Assembly: GCA_002723045.1 (NCBI GenBank)
Contig: PBNI01000011.1
Coordinates: 5,377 to 42,551 of the forward strand
Reading direction: 5' to 3'
Source of the DNA: Methanobacteriota archaeon
GTDB taxonomy: Archaea > Thermoplasmatota > Poseidoniia > Poseidoniales > Thalassarchaeaceae
DNA length: 37,175 bases
In this document: positions 1 to 9,629 of the stretch, piece by piece
Layout: every line of letters begins with the position of its first letter
How positions within the stretch are numbered: position 1 is the stretch's first letter
Translations under genes and position numbers: made by a program
Notes under the pieces: generated by a model
Told to the model about the DNA's origin: nothing
What the model saw: the letters and a program-made list of their open reading frames with translations, nothing else
The model's database searches: none

Positions 1-2
1 TT

Positions 3-443
3 TCTGAGGACCTCAGTGATCAGCATCTGGAGTTTGAGGAGTGGTGGGATGGGATAGAGGAGAGCCTGCTCACTAGCAAGGAGTATGACAAGAACAGGAA
101 TCGATACAAGGTGAAGTGCGGAACTACTCTGGACATGTGGGAAGAAAAAGGATGGATAGTCGAGCAGGACCCCTACGGGTGGGTGCAATGGTACTGTAGA
201 TTCTACAAGGGCAGGAGATCTGAGGACGACTCCAGACAGGTCAGGAGGTGGAAGGCATTCACAGGCCCCAGGGGGAGATTCAGGAACCATCTGATTAACA
301 GGATTATAGCAAAGGGTGGGGGCTATGACGAGGAGGCTATTAGCCCGGTTGTCAGGCAATCTCTACAGCACTGGGGCTACCGACTAACAAGAGAGGACTT
401 CGAGGAAGCCGCGTTGGGCAAATGGAAATCCAGTCTGGGCTAG
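3..443 (+). CDS. Conserved hypothetical protein, 5'-truncated by window start (DPYGWxQWYCRFYKGRRSEDDxRQxxRW...GPRGRFRNxLIN...SPVxRQSLxHWGY motif family)
   Basis: Frame is open from base 3 through the listed ORF (SEDLSDQHLEFEEWWDGIEESLLTSKEYDKNRNRYKVKCGTT...), so the GTG at 111 is probably internal. Dense aromatic/basic motif is recognisable. Confidence 0.75.
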   Translation, partial: SEDLSDQHLEFEEWWDGIEESLLTSKEYDKNRNRYKVKCGTTLDMWEEKGWIVEQDPYGWVQWYCRFYKGRRSEDDSRQVRRWKAFTGPRGRFRNHLINRIIAKGGGYDEEAISPVVRQSLQHWGYRLTREDFEEAALGKWKSSLG

Positions 444-492
444 TAGGAAGGCTGATTTCAAACAACATATGAAATATGAATGATTAGGAGAT

Positions 493-1881
493 TTGAGTAT
501 GTACCAATACAAGCACGAAACTGAGGTAGATGCCGATGCAGAGGCGACATTCGCTTGGTTCGAACACGAAGGATCCTTCCGCAGGCTGATGCCTCCATGG
601 GAAGTGGCTGAAGAAGTCAGGGCCGATGACTCATTGGAAGTCGGTTCCCAGAGAGTGTTCAGGTTCCCAATGGGCCCAGTCAAGATGACTTGGGTAGCGG
701 AGCATACCGGATACAGGCCGCCCCATTTCTTCTCCGACACCATGGTCAAGGGCCCATTCTGGTCGTGGAACCACGATCATCACCTCATCGAAGAAGGGGG
801 TGTGACCAAGGTTGTAGACGAGGTCAGCTACCAAGTTCCATTCGGACCTCTGGGGAACCTGGCTGACAGGGTTCTGGGTGGGAGGTTAGTCAGAAGGCGA
901 CTATCTCAGATGTTCACAGCAAGGGAGCTGCGTCTCAAGAGAGACATGGCCCATCATTCGAAGTTCGCCGATTTGCCTCGGAGGAAGATACTGGTGGCCG
1001 GTTCATCGGGAATGATAGGCACCCAATTGGTTGCTTTCCTGGACACTGGGGGGCACGAGGTATGGAGGCTAGTCAGAAGGAGCCCCAAGGAAGGGAAGAA
1101 GGAGCTCTCCTGGGATCCAGACTCAGGAAAACTGGATACAGGAATTCTGGAGGGCTTTGATGCTATCATCCATCTCGGAGGAGAAGGGATCGGAGACAAG
1201 CGATGGAGTAAGAAGAGGAAAGGTGCCATCAGGAGCTCCAGGGTGGATAGCACGGCTCTACTTTCCGAAGCCATAGCCAAGATGAAAGAGAAGCCGGAGG
1301 CGTTTATCGTAGCCAGTGCGATTGGTTGGTACGGGGACCGTGGCGATGAGGAGCTGACCGAAGAGAGCGCGATCGGGGAGGGTTTCCTCCCGGAAGTCTG
1401 TTCCGATTGGGAGACTGCCTCTGCAGATGTACCCTCTGAAGTCAGGACTGTATACCTTAGGTCAGGCATTGTCCTCTCGGGAACTGGTGGCGCTCTGGGG
1501 AAGATGCTGCTTCCTTTCAAGATGGGAGCGGGGGGCCCAATGGGCAATGGTAAGCAGTGGATGTCTTGGATATCTCTTGACGATGAGATATATGCCATCC
1601 ATCACCTGCTTATGGAAACCGGATCCGAAGGTGTGTACAATCTAACCGCTCCTAATCCAGTTAGGCAGAAGGGCTTCGCCAAGACGCTGGGCAGAGTTCT
1701 GAGAAGGCCAGCATTCGCCCCGTTGCCTGGATTCGTGATTAAGATCTTGTTCGGAGAGATGGGAGTGAAGCTGACGCTGGAAAGTCAGAAAGTGCTCCCT
1801 AACAGGCTGTTGGAGGAAGGGTACGAGTTCCTTCACCCGGAGCTGGAGCCAGCACTGCAGGATACTTTGGGTCTGTGGTGA
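493..1881 (+). CDS. SRPBCC-domain / TIGR01777-family NAD-dependent epimerase fusion (YfcH/SDR39U1-like)
   Basis: N-terminal SRPBCC-like region (YKHETEVDADAEATFAWFEHEGSFRRLMPPWE), then Rossmann start RKILVAGSSGMIGTQLVAFLDTGGHEVWRLVRR and GWYGDRGDEELTEES..., typical of TIGR01777. Confidence 0.9.
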   Translation: MSMYQYKHETEVDADAEATFAWFEHEGSFRRLMPPWEVAEEVRADDSLEVGSQRVFRFPMGPVKMTWVAEHTGYRPPHFFSDTMVKGPFWSWNHDHHLIEEGGVTKVVDEVSYQVPFGPLGNLADRVLGGRLVRRRLSQMFTARELRLKRDMAHHSKFADLPRRKILVAGSSGMIGTQLVAFLDTGGHEVWRLVRRSPKEGKKELSWDPDSGKLDTGILEGFDAIIHLGGEGIGDKRWSKKRKGAIRSSRVDSTALLSEAIAKMKEKPEAFIVASAIGWYGDRGDEELTEESAIGEGFLPEVCSDWETASADVPSEVRTVYLRSGIVLSGTGGALGKMLLPFKMGAGGPMGNGKQWMSWISLDDEIYAIHHLLMETGSEGVYNLTAPNPVRQKGFAKTLGRVLRRPAFAPLPGFVIKILFGEMGVKLTLESQKVLPNRLLEEGYEFLHPELEPALQDTLGLW

Positions 1882-2000
1882 CTCACAGATATCTGATCCA
1901 GACAAGCTCCCACACGGGACAGATCGCGTGCTCCAACAATAGCTAACTTCGCTTTAGTCGAATCACGCAATACTGGTCAGAGGGTCCCTTTACCTCAAGA

Positions 2001-2010
2001 TTAAAAAAAA
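2001..2010 (+). promoter_or_regulatory. Putative archaeal TATA-like A/T tract (ttaaaaaaaa) upstream of small ORF
   Basis: Centred about 25 nt upstream of the ATG at 2030, a spacing compatible with a leaderless transcript. Confidence 0.35.
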
Positions 2011-2029
2011 CGCACCCTTATCAGGATCT

Positions 2030-2176
2030 ATGTGGGAATACAAAGTGGTAGGGCATTCCAATAACAAAAAACTGGAAGTAGAATTGAACAAACTGGGGAA
2101 AGAAGGATGGGAAGTCGTTGCCGGTGGTGTCGGCAGTTGGCCAAATTCTCAATTTGTCATGAAGAGACCCGTCTGA
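2030..2176 (+). CDS. Small DUF4177-like protein, 48 aa (MWEYKVVGHSNNKKLEVELNKLGKEGWEVVAGGVGSWPNSQFVMKRPV)
   Basis: Translated by hand; below the ORF-track length cutoff. MWEYKVV...LNKLGKEGWEVV...KRP is the characteristic DUF4177 layout. Confidence 0.8.
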   Translation: MWEYKVVGHSNNKKLEVELNKLGKEGWEVVAGGVGSWPNSQFVMKRPV

Positions 2177-2184
2177 CCACCACG

Positions 2185-5100
2185 CTACCCCTCAGCGTTA
2201 GTCGCTATTTCGTCTCTATATGCTAGTCCCAGAGCTGCTGGAGCTAGTACTAGGCTAGCGATGAGTGACAGGCCGATCATGATGGCGCAGAAGAGTCCGA
2301 AGGTGGAGAAGAAGCCCATCTCTGACTGGTTAATTATGGCAAATCCGGTGATGTCTGACATAGCAGATCCGAAGAGAGCGATGCCCGAAGCACCTCCTAC
2401 TGCCTCTATCGACTTCATTGTGCTCATCCCCTTCTCCTTCTCCTCTCTGAAGCGTTCAATTATGTGGATAACGTAGTCTATCCCGACGCCTAGAGAAATT
2501 GCAGCGATAGAAACCGTAACCATGTTGAGTCCGTATCCCGCTATACCCACGATAGCGTACAACCACACAATCATCAAGAAAATTGGAGCGGTGGTTATCG
2601 TTGCCAGGATTAGTGGCCTTGTGCCCCAGAGAATGGAGAATAAGATGGCTAGGATTGAGAAAATAATGGCATAGTTTACACCTGCCAGAAAATAAGAAAT
2701 TACTGACATCAAAGCCATATTGAGGGCTATTCTTGGTAGAACTTGCAGCGGTTCTCTACCGACATCCCTCAACCTTGTCGAAACAGGGGAGTCCTCCCGG
2801 AAACCCCACCAGAGTGCCGTGATGCAGAATACCAATCCTAGCAGGAGCGTGTCTTGAAGGTCGTCCTGCATGGAGTCTGCAGCAACGAATCGAATTACTG
2901 GTTCACCCGTTGGCATTGCCCAAGTTACTGGGTGATCTGGATCTTCAAATGCTGATTGCAAATCTCCTCTCTCTCGATTCGGGGTCACAGAGAGGTTCTG
3001 AATGGGAGATAGGTCCCCCTCCAACTGTCTCAGAGCCGGTTCGACGAGAGCGAATTGCTCGGGGCTTGAAATTCCGAACCGCAGTGAGGTTCTTGGGAAT
3101 CTTGGTTCTTCACCCGATATTGTCAACCAGGGCCTTTGGAAATCTATCTCGCCCTCGACTTGAATGAACTCACCGACGATGCTGGTTGAGAGGGCGGGAT
3201 ACCCACCACTGGCTGGCACGCCCCTTGTCAACATGAATCCATAAAGGAATGACAGGCACTTGCTATCGTCAATAGAAGGGACTGAGATGAATTCCATATC
3301 CCTATTGGGAACTTGAAGAGTCTTGCAACCAACCCCTCCATCATTGGATCTGAAATCCCAACCTGCTTGTTCGAATGGTGTTTGGTTCCAGGCCATCGCA
3401 CCCCTGGTGTACCAGAGCATCAAATCGATCCCGATTAGCTCAACTTCGCCATTGGGCATTCTGGAAATCTGATCCGGATCACCGGGTCCGTGGGAGTTCA
3501 TATTTCTACGGAGCTCGTCAATCGCATCGAGGACTAGTGGGTTTGAGATATTGCCCTCTATCAAGATGTAAGCGGGTTCGCCTTCGTCGCTGAATCGCTC
3601 ATTGATCAGGCCGACTCCGACTGCCAGGTCTGAATCTGCTTCAATGAAGTCCTCTACCTGGAAGTCACCCTCCAGAGACAGCATGATGGGAGTCGCCAGA
3701 GCCGTGATGAGGATGGAAACAATGACTACCACGGGAGCGAACCTTGCTGACTGGGCGGATACGAATGACAGCCAAGAGCTGGGTATCATGTGAATGATGT
3801 CCTTGGGCTCTTCGCCCAATTTGCCTCTTGACTCCAGCCATAGGTCGACATCGAGCCTGGCAAGAGGGACCCATAGCCCTGTGAGGAAGAAGGCGCAGAA
3901 TACGCCAATTCCTGCTTCGATTCCGAACGATCTTAGTGCTGCTATACTTGATGTCATGTTGGCCATGAAGGCAACTATCGTGGTGACAGAAGTGAGCATG
4001 ATGGCTAGTCCGACTTTGCTAATTGACTTGCGTACCGCCTGTTCTGAGTCTGCTCCCGACCTACGTTCCTCCTTGTATCTGTGAAGACTATGCAGGCTGT
4101 CGTCGATTTCTAGGGCTAAAATCAGAATTGGCAGTAGATTAGAGAACTGTGATCGGAAAATTACCTCATTCCCGGCCCACTTTCCAATGATGATTGCCCA
4201 ACCGATCAACCCGTACATCCAGACCAAGGATAGTACCAGGCTAGTGGCGACTATCCCCACATCTGAGACTCTCCTTAGGCTTGCCCAGAGGAGTATCAAA
4301 ATGGAAAATCCCATCAATACTATCAGAAACGCGCTGGAGATTAGTTCTCGGTTGATTTCGACGTTGATTGACTCGGCGAACATCAGTGAGACGATGGTCT
4401 CGTCGCTCTCCCTGAGATCCTCCTCCAGAGATAGGTAAAGCCACTCGACTGAGCACAGGGGTCGTCCGAGATCCTCCCTCTCCCTACAAACCTCAACCGA
4501 GTTCCGAACCGGATTCGTTTCCAAATCTAGACCATTCCACTCGTAACCGAACTCCGAGCTGGCATTCTTCCAAGTGAAGGTCCAGCCGTTCTGCTGCATC
4601 TTGTCTCTATCGAAGTTGATAATCATCCAAGCCGCTGATGCAGACCACCTCCCCCTTTCCCAGTTTTCAGAGATTAATGTGCCTTCATCGGAGAATTCAT
4701 GGCCTACTGGGCCGACTACGGACCCCATCTCATCCGGCAGGAAAGCGCGATCGTTGGACAAGAATCTGAGGAATGCCCCATTGCTGTTATTTGCCATCCT
4801 ATGGGCTGCCAAGTCTATGTGATCTTGTGTCACTTTCGGATCGTCGAAGGAGAGGCAATCCAATTCGCCACAGTCTGTCCAATTAGTTGGAGCCGGGTCA
4901 GTTGACGCATTTATGTCCAGAGTTGCAGCGAGCTTGTAAGGATTAATCCTAGGAGAGGTCAAAGACGACTCATTTGCCATGAAGGTCCTAAATTCGGTAG
5001 CCAGGTCTAGGATCCCAAATGCCGGATCTCCAGAAATCTCCGATGCCAGGGGCAGGTAGAATTCTGAAATCTCACTTTCCCTCATTGTAGTTGCATCTTG

Positions 5101-5454
5101 ATCAATCTCCCTGAGGACAGTGAGATTCAGAATTCCCCCGTTGGGTTCCGAAATTCCTCCCTTGACACCGGTATAATCAGCAATCATCGTTACGTCTGAG
5201 TCCGGTTCACCGATGTACTCTGGATTTCTGACAAAGATTCCGAAGCCCCAGATGTTACCTGCTGCGGTGAATTCTTCTCTCAAGACCTGATTGGCATCTA
5301 GTTCTGGGGACTCCATATCATAGGACTCGATGTCAATTGGCTCGAAAGAAGCGATAATCCCGGGGATCATGAAAATTGAAACCACAATTAGGGCGAAGTG
5401 GACCTTCTTCCGGCGTGGTATCAAGTAGTCGGCTAGACTCTCAAAGTCTCTCAC
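2185..5454 (-). CDS. RND superfamily / MMPL-SSD (patched/HpnN-like) membrane exporter, 1089 aa
   Basis: Two homologous TM modules with paired TM4-type motifs (ALEIDDSLHSLHRYKEE and GVGIDYVIHIIERFREE) and two large extracytoplasmic loops. Confidence 0.88.
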   Translation of the reverse strand: MRDFESLADYLIPRRKKVHFALIVVSIFMIPGIIASFEPIDIESYDMESPELDANQVLREEFTAAGNIWGFGIFVRNPEYIGEPDSDVTMIADYTGVKGGISEPNGGILNLTVLREIDQDATTMRESEISEFYLPLASEISGDPAFGILDLATEFRTFMANESSLTSPRINPYKLAATLDINASTDPAPTNWTDCGELDCLSFDDPKVTQDHIDLAAHRMANNSNGAFLRFLSNDRAFLPDEMGSVVGPVGHEFSDEGTLISENWERGRWSASAAWMIINFDRDKMQQNGWTFTWKNASSEFGYEWNGLDLETNPVRNSVEVCREREDLGRPLCSVEWLYLSLEEDLRESDETIVSLMFAESINVEINRELISSAFLIVLMGFSILILLWASLRRVSDVGIVATSLVLSLVWMYGLIGWAIIIGKWAGNEVIFRSQFSNLLPILILALEIDDSLHSLHRYKEERRSGADSEQAVRKSISKVGLAIMLTSVTTIVAFMANMTSSIAALRSFGIEAGIGVFCAFFLTGLWVPLARLDVDLWLESRGKLGEEPKDIIHMIPSSWLSFVSAQSARFAPVVVIVSILITALATPIMLSLEGDFQVEDFIEADSDLAVGVGLINERFSDEGEPAYILIEGNISNPLVLDAIDELRRNMNSHGPGDPDQISRMPNGEVELIGIDLMLWYTRGAMAWNQTPFEQAGWDFRSNDGGVGCKTLQVPNRDMEFISVPSIDDSKCLSFLYGFMLTRGVPASGGYPALSTSIVGEFIQVEGEIDFQRPWLTISGEEPRFPRTSLRFGISSPEQFALVEPALRQLEGDLSPIQNLSVTPNRERGDLQSAFEDPDHPVTWAMPTGEPVIRFVAADSMQDDLQDTLLLGLVFCITALWWGFREDSPVSTRLRDVGREPLQVLPRIALNMALMSVISYFLAGVNYAIIFSILAILFSILWGTRPLILATITTAPIFLMIVWLYAIVGIAGYGLNMVTVSIAAISLGVGIDYVIHIIERFREEKEKGMSTMKSIEAVGGASGIALFGSAMSDITGFAIINQSEMGFFSTFGLFCAIMIGLSLIASLVLAPAALGLAYRDEIATNAEG

Positions 5455-5496
5455 GGTCTAACGCAGGCAATTCGATATTTGACTGATTGTATCTGT

Positions 5497-6450
5497 TTAC
5501 AAGCCACTCTCTTTCAGTGATTTCAGTACTTCTATCTGTGACTTGGTGAGTTTCTCTGGTTCGGCCAAGGTGAACTCTATGTCCAACGCACCGCCGGCGT
5601 GACCATGGCCCTGAAGACGTCTTCTATCGCCAATTCTAGTACCTCTCGGGACCTCTATTTGCAGCCTCTTACCGGATGGAGTCGAAATCCTCACTTTGCC
5701 CCCAAGGGCCAGCATTGTGTATGGGAGCCGTACTTCCTGGATTAAGCGGCCTTCTTCCCATCGACGGCCCTCTTCCGCATCTAGCCGGACAGTGATGAGT
5801 AGATCCCCAGAATCCCCCTCTGGGTGCTCATGTCCCATTCCCTTCAGACGAAGCAAGTGACCGTGCTCGGCCCCCTCTGGGACTTTGACCGTGAGGGTGC
5901 TTCCTTTCGTGATGACGCCGGTACCTTTGCACGTAGAACACCCTCTGGATGACCCGAAGCTGGAACCATTGCAATCCGAGCACCTCCTCATTCTTCGGTG
6001 GCTAAATTTGACTTCTGTCCCACTAATTGCTTGCTCTAGTGAAATGTCCAGACCAGCTTGGATATCTGCACCCTTGGAGGCCTCCGGCCTCGATCTGGGA
6101 GCCCTTCTAGTACCTCCAAATCCAGAGTCGAAGCCGGGGTTCTGTCTGCCTCTGCCACCCATAAATTGTGAGAAGATATCTCCAATATCCACCCCTCCAA
6201 ACGGAGAGCGCTGCCTGCCGCCTTGGAACATCTCCTCCATTCTCCTCTGCTGATCGTGCTGGCTCCTGCCTTCGGCGGTCCCGATTGACTCATATGCCGA
6301 TTGTATTGCCTTGAAGCGCTCTTCTGCTGCAGCATCACCGGGGTTCCTATCTGGATGGTATTGCCTTGCTAACTTGCGATATGACCTCTTAATCTCTGCA
6401 TCTGAAGCATCCTTTGAGACTCCCAGCGTTCGATAGGGGTCTTCGGGCAT
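5497..6450 (-). CDS. dnaJ: DnaJ/Hsp40 co-chaperone with reduced zinc-finger module
   Basis: J domain MPEDPYRTLGVSKDASDAEIKRSYRKLARQYHPDRNPGD with HPD; Gly/Phe-rich linker; only CSDCNG and CSTCKG cysteine pairs; C-terminal substrate-binding domain. Start set at MPEDPY rather than the 6579 ORF start. Confidence 0.9.
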   Translation of the reverse strand: MPEDPYRTLGVSKDASDAEIKRSYRKLARQYHPDRNPGDAAAEERFKAIQSAYESIGTAEGRSQHDQQRRMEEMFQGGRQRSPFGGVDIGDIFSQFMGGRGRQNPGFDSGFGGTRRAPRSRPEASKGADIQAGLDISLEQAISGTEVKFSHRRMRRCSDCNGSSFGSSRGCSTCKGTGVITKGSTLTVKVPEGAEHGHLLRLKGMGHEHPEGDSGDLLITVRLDAEEGRRWEEGRLIQEVRLPYTMLALGGKVRISTPSGKRLQIEVPRGTRIGDRRRLQGHGHAGGALDIEFTLAEPEKLTKSQIEVLKSLKESGL

Positions 6451-6537
6451 AACAGCACTCCGGGAGGCATTGTCCTTCAACCTGATGAGAGGGATCGTAA
6501 CCGGTGTTCTAATCATTGGCGTCTTACTGGGTGTTGC

Positions 6538-7137
6538 ATGGGAGTCGGTTGGGCGGTCTTCAGAAACTACTCTGGACACGCAAAAGAGATACTAGGAGAC
6601 GTGACAGACTACCCGCGTTTCTTCCTAATGCCTCCGTCTGCAATGGTGGAGGCATTGGATGATGGGACCAATGTCGTGACGCTGCTCGAGCCGGATGAAC
6701 ATATTGATCACGAGGTGGAGATGGTGTTCAGGCTGGGTGAAGGTCTTACTCCAGACAAGATGTGCGTCGGAATTGATACCACAAACAGAACTCGTCAAAC
6801 AATGGCTAAGATTGAGGGTTGGCCATGGCTAGAGGGGAAGGGTTTCAGAGGTTCCGGGGTTCTAGGGACTTGGACTGATTGGAACGATGGGGAGATGGAG
6901 ATCGGCCTCTCGGTCAATGGAGAAACCAAGCAATTGTCTTCAACCAGTCTAATGGTTCACTCCGTAGATTCTCTGCTTTCTCATCTCAATCGCTGGTACG
7001 ACCTAGAGGAAGGTGACTTTGTCTGGACCGGAACTCCAAAGGGTGTCGGGCCGATGAGTCCCGGTGATGTCATTAATGCGTGGATGAAGAACTCTGGTGG
7101 GGAGACCATTAGCATACTTAATGCGGTATGCGAGTAG
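6538..7137 (+). CDS. Fumarylacetoacetate hydrolase (FAH) family protein
   Basis: PRFFLMPPSAMVEA, HEVEMVFRLG and GDFVWTGTPKGVGPMSPGDVI are FAH-family signatures. Confidence 0.88.
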   Translation: MGVGWAVFRNYSGHAKEILGDVTDYPRFFLMPPSAMVEALDDGTNVVTLLEPDEHIDHEVEMVFRLGEGLTPDKMCVGIDTTNRTRQTMAKIEGWPWLEGKGFRGSGVLGTWTDWNDGEMEIGLSVNGETKQLSSTSLMVHSVDSLLSHLNRWYDLEEGDFVWTGTPKGVGPMSPGDVINAWMKNSGGETISILNAVCE

Positions 7138-8423
7138 TTGGGATTAGGGGAGTTAGTATGGGCTCCGGAACCAGGAGATTCACAGATACTTGGCTGATAG
7201 ATGACAGTGGTGTTGCTCACAGGGGAGACTTCCTGCTGCATCAAGATGGGTCCTTCTCAGATAGCAAGGGGGACGAAGATGTCATCGAGACCATCGATGG
7301 TTCGAATCGACTAGTGACTCGATCATTGCAGAACTGGCACACGCATCTCGGGATGATTCTCAATCGTGGAACGGGAGAGGGCTTGCCACTGATGGAGTGG
7401 CTTGAAACAGCGATTTTTCCTCTCGAGAAGCGGCTAACTAGTGAGCTTGTAGAAATCGGGACCAGAGCAGCCGCAGCAGAGATGATAGCAACTGGAACCA
7501 CCTTCGCTTGTGACATGTACTACTACACACAGACCATTGGGGAAACCCTAGCAGAAACCGGAGTCAGGGCGACACTCTGCGGACCCATTACAGATGGGTT
7601 AACACCTAACTTCAAGCCTGGCTCAGGAGATGCATTGCGGCATATGGAGAGTCTGATTACCGGTCCTTCTCCGCGTGCCGGTAGGATCGAATATGGAGTT
7701 GGCACACACTCAGTTTATGTCTGTGAAGAAGAGATTCTACTCAAGGGTTCAGAACTAGCAAGAAAGACGAGTTCTATGTTGCACATCCATACATCTGAGA
7801 CTAGGAAGGAAGTCTCTGACTGTCATGCCAAACACGGAATGTACCCCATCGAGTATCTTGACTCTCTTGACTACTTCCAGAATTCTGACGAGGGAGGGAC
7901 GGTTTGTGCCCATTGCGGCTGGGTAACCAAGAAAGAAATGAGGATTCTGGCTGGGCACGGGGCTCATGCTGTCCACTGTCCGACCTCGAACCAGAAGTTG
8001 GCCTGTGGAGGGACTATGTCGTATCCTGCAATGAAGGATGCAGGGGTAGACGTGAGGCTTGGAACCGATGGGTCTGCAAGCAATAATTCACTGGATTTGA
8101 GGGCGGAGGCGAAGGCAGCTAGCCTTGTACAGAGGCATGATCACTGGGATGCTAGGATTCTCGACCCTGAGGAGACTTGGTCCCTAGCGACAAAGGGGTC
8201 CGAAGACTGGGTTACTTGGGATCTTTCTGATATCAGGATGAGGCCATGGGGCAGGGACGGCAGGAGGTTATTATCGAATCTAATTTACTCAGGGGCAAGT
8301 GTGCTTGACGTATTCGTGGAAGGGGAAGGAATTCGTAGAGACGGGGTTACCCTGACTTTGGATGAAGGAAAGGTCTCTCGGGATCTTGAGTCCTCTGTTG
8401 AGGAGTACTACAGCGAGTTGTAA
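7128..8423 (+). CDS. Amidohydrolase, MtaD/SAH-deaminase (TrzN/ATZ-like) family
   Basis: NWHTHLGM (HxH), MLHIHTSET, AHCGW, GTDGSASNNSLDL metal-ligand motifs in order; overlaps the FAH gene by about 10 nt. Confidence 0.88.
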   Translation: MRVVGIRGVSMGSGTRRFTDTWLIDDSGVAHRGDFLLHQDGSFSDSKGDEDVIETIDGSNRLVTRSLQNWHTHLGMILNRGTGEGLPLMEWLETAIFPLEKRLTSELVEIGTRAAAAEMIATGTTFACDMYYYTQTIGETLAETGVRATLCGPITDGLTPNFKPGSGDALRHMESLITGPSPRAGRIEYGVGTHSVYVCEEEILLKGSELARKTSSMLHIHTSETRKEVSDCHAKHGMYPIEYLDSLDYFQNSDEGGTVCAHCGWVTKKEMRILAGHGAHAVHCPTSNQKLACGGTMSYPAMKDAGVDVRLGTDGSASNNSLDLRAEAKAASLVQRHDHWDARILDPEETWSLATKGSEDWVTWDLSDIRMRPWGRDGRRLLSNLIYSGASVLDVFVEGEGIRRDGVTLTLDEGKVSRDLESSVEEYYSEL

Positions 8424-8424
8424 C

Positions 8425-9549
8425 TCATGGATGGAATAGGAAGGCGGCACCTAGAACAGCGTACGCCGACAATAGCATTGCACCCTCCAACCAGTTTGAC
8501 TTTCCATCTGCTGCAATGGAATTGACAATCAGTACTCCTAGGAAGGCAGAGACTGTCTCAAGCATCCCGAACTCGAAGGTCAGTGGTACTTCTAACAACC
8601 ATGCGAAGACAACCATTAGTGGGGCTACGAAAACTGCGATTTGGGTGGATGAGCCCATAGAAATTGCGAAGGAGAGGTCCATCTTGTCCTTGCCAGCTAC
8701 TGTGACTGCGGTGAAGTGTTCAGCAGCGTTCCCGAATAGGGGGATGAGTATTACTCCGATGAAGAGGTGTGGAAGTCCAAAATCTTCAGCAGCGGATTCG
8801 ACTGAATGTACCAGAATCTCGGCCATCCAAGAAACCAGAATCGTAGCCACCACCAGGAGGATAACTGCGTCTCTCTGAGTCATTTCAGGATTCTCATGAT
8901 GAGTCCCGTCTGTTGCAAAAAGGTGGACGTGGGTCCGGAACTGGAAGTATAGAAACAGGCCGTACATCATCAGCAGGATTACTGCGGCGATATGGCTCAG
9001 ATCCTGGAGTCTTGATGCCCCCACTTCTCCTCCGACGGTTGAGTGGAAAACCGTGGGAATCACGAGGACGATCATTGATAGAAGGAGGAGCGACCCGTTC
9101 GAGCTTACTTGTGTCTCTGAGTATCTCTGTTCTGAATGATGGATTCCGCCCCATACAAATGCTAGGCCCATGACCAACAATAGATTCCCTAGAATGCTTC
9201 CAATTAGGCTGGCTTGAACTAGGTGAATATAGAATGACTGGGCCTCTACATCAACGACCTTGGATGCTTCGAATATTAGTAGAGCGGCGATGATAAGTTC
9301 GGCGGCATTTCCGAAAGTAGCATTCAGAAGCCCCCCGAGTGACTCAGAAGTTCTCAGTGCGATCTCCTCAGTAGCTCGTCCCATTAGGAAGGCAAGAGGC
9401 ATTATGGCAGCCAATGAGGAGAAGAAAGCCATGGAGGAATCGTGTTCTACATAATTGAAGTAGAGCGTAACTGGTATTGCAATAAGTAGGATGTTCAGCT
9501 TTGTTTCTCTGGGATCCATTGCTCTAATCCAACTCACCGATTCTGTCAT
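8425..9549 (-). CDS. CaCA-superfamily Ca2+/H+ antiporter (ChaA/CAX-like)
   Basis: Two alpha-repeat motifs GNAAELIIAALLIFEA and GNAAEHFTAVTVAGKDKMDLSFAISMGSSTQIAVFVAP; likely start MTESVSWI at 9549. Confidence 0.92.
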   Translation of the reverse strand: MTESVSWIRAMDPRETKLNILLIAIPVTLYFNYVEHDSSMAFFSSLAAIMPLAFLMGRATEEIALRTSESLGGLLNATFGNAAELIIAALLIFEASKVVDVEAQSFYIHLVQASLIGSILGNLLLVMGLAFVWGGIHHSEQRYSETQVSSNGSLLLLSMIVLVIPTVFHSTVGGEVGASRLQDLSHIAAVILLMMYGLFLYFQFRTHVHLFATDGTHHENPEMTQRDAVILLVVATILVSWMAEILVHSVESAAEDFGLPHLFIGVILIPLFGNAAEHFTAVTVAGKDKMDLSFAISMGSSTQIAVFVAPLMVVFAWLLEVPLTFEFGMLETVSAFLGVLIVNSIAADGKSNWLEGAMLLSAYAVLGAAFLFHP

Positions 9550-9629
9550 GATTGGCCGTGCACAGTTTTCTAGGTCAATGTTACGCCTCGGCACGGAGCG
9601 TTCTTGTCGTATTTGCAACACGAGAAGGC

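Noticed and set aside
954-1598. Long antisense ORF (214 aa) inside the TIGR01777 gene
   Set aside because: Low-complexity Ser/Pro-rich translation opposite a strongly supported CDS; codon-bias artefact.
6451-6579. 43-residue N-terminal extension of DnaJ
   Set aside because: Sequence before MPEDPYRTLGV lacks J-domain similarity and overlaps the divergent FAH start; treated as over-extended ORF.
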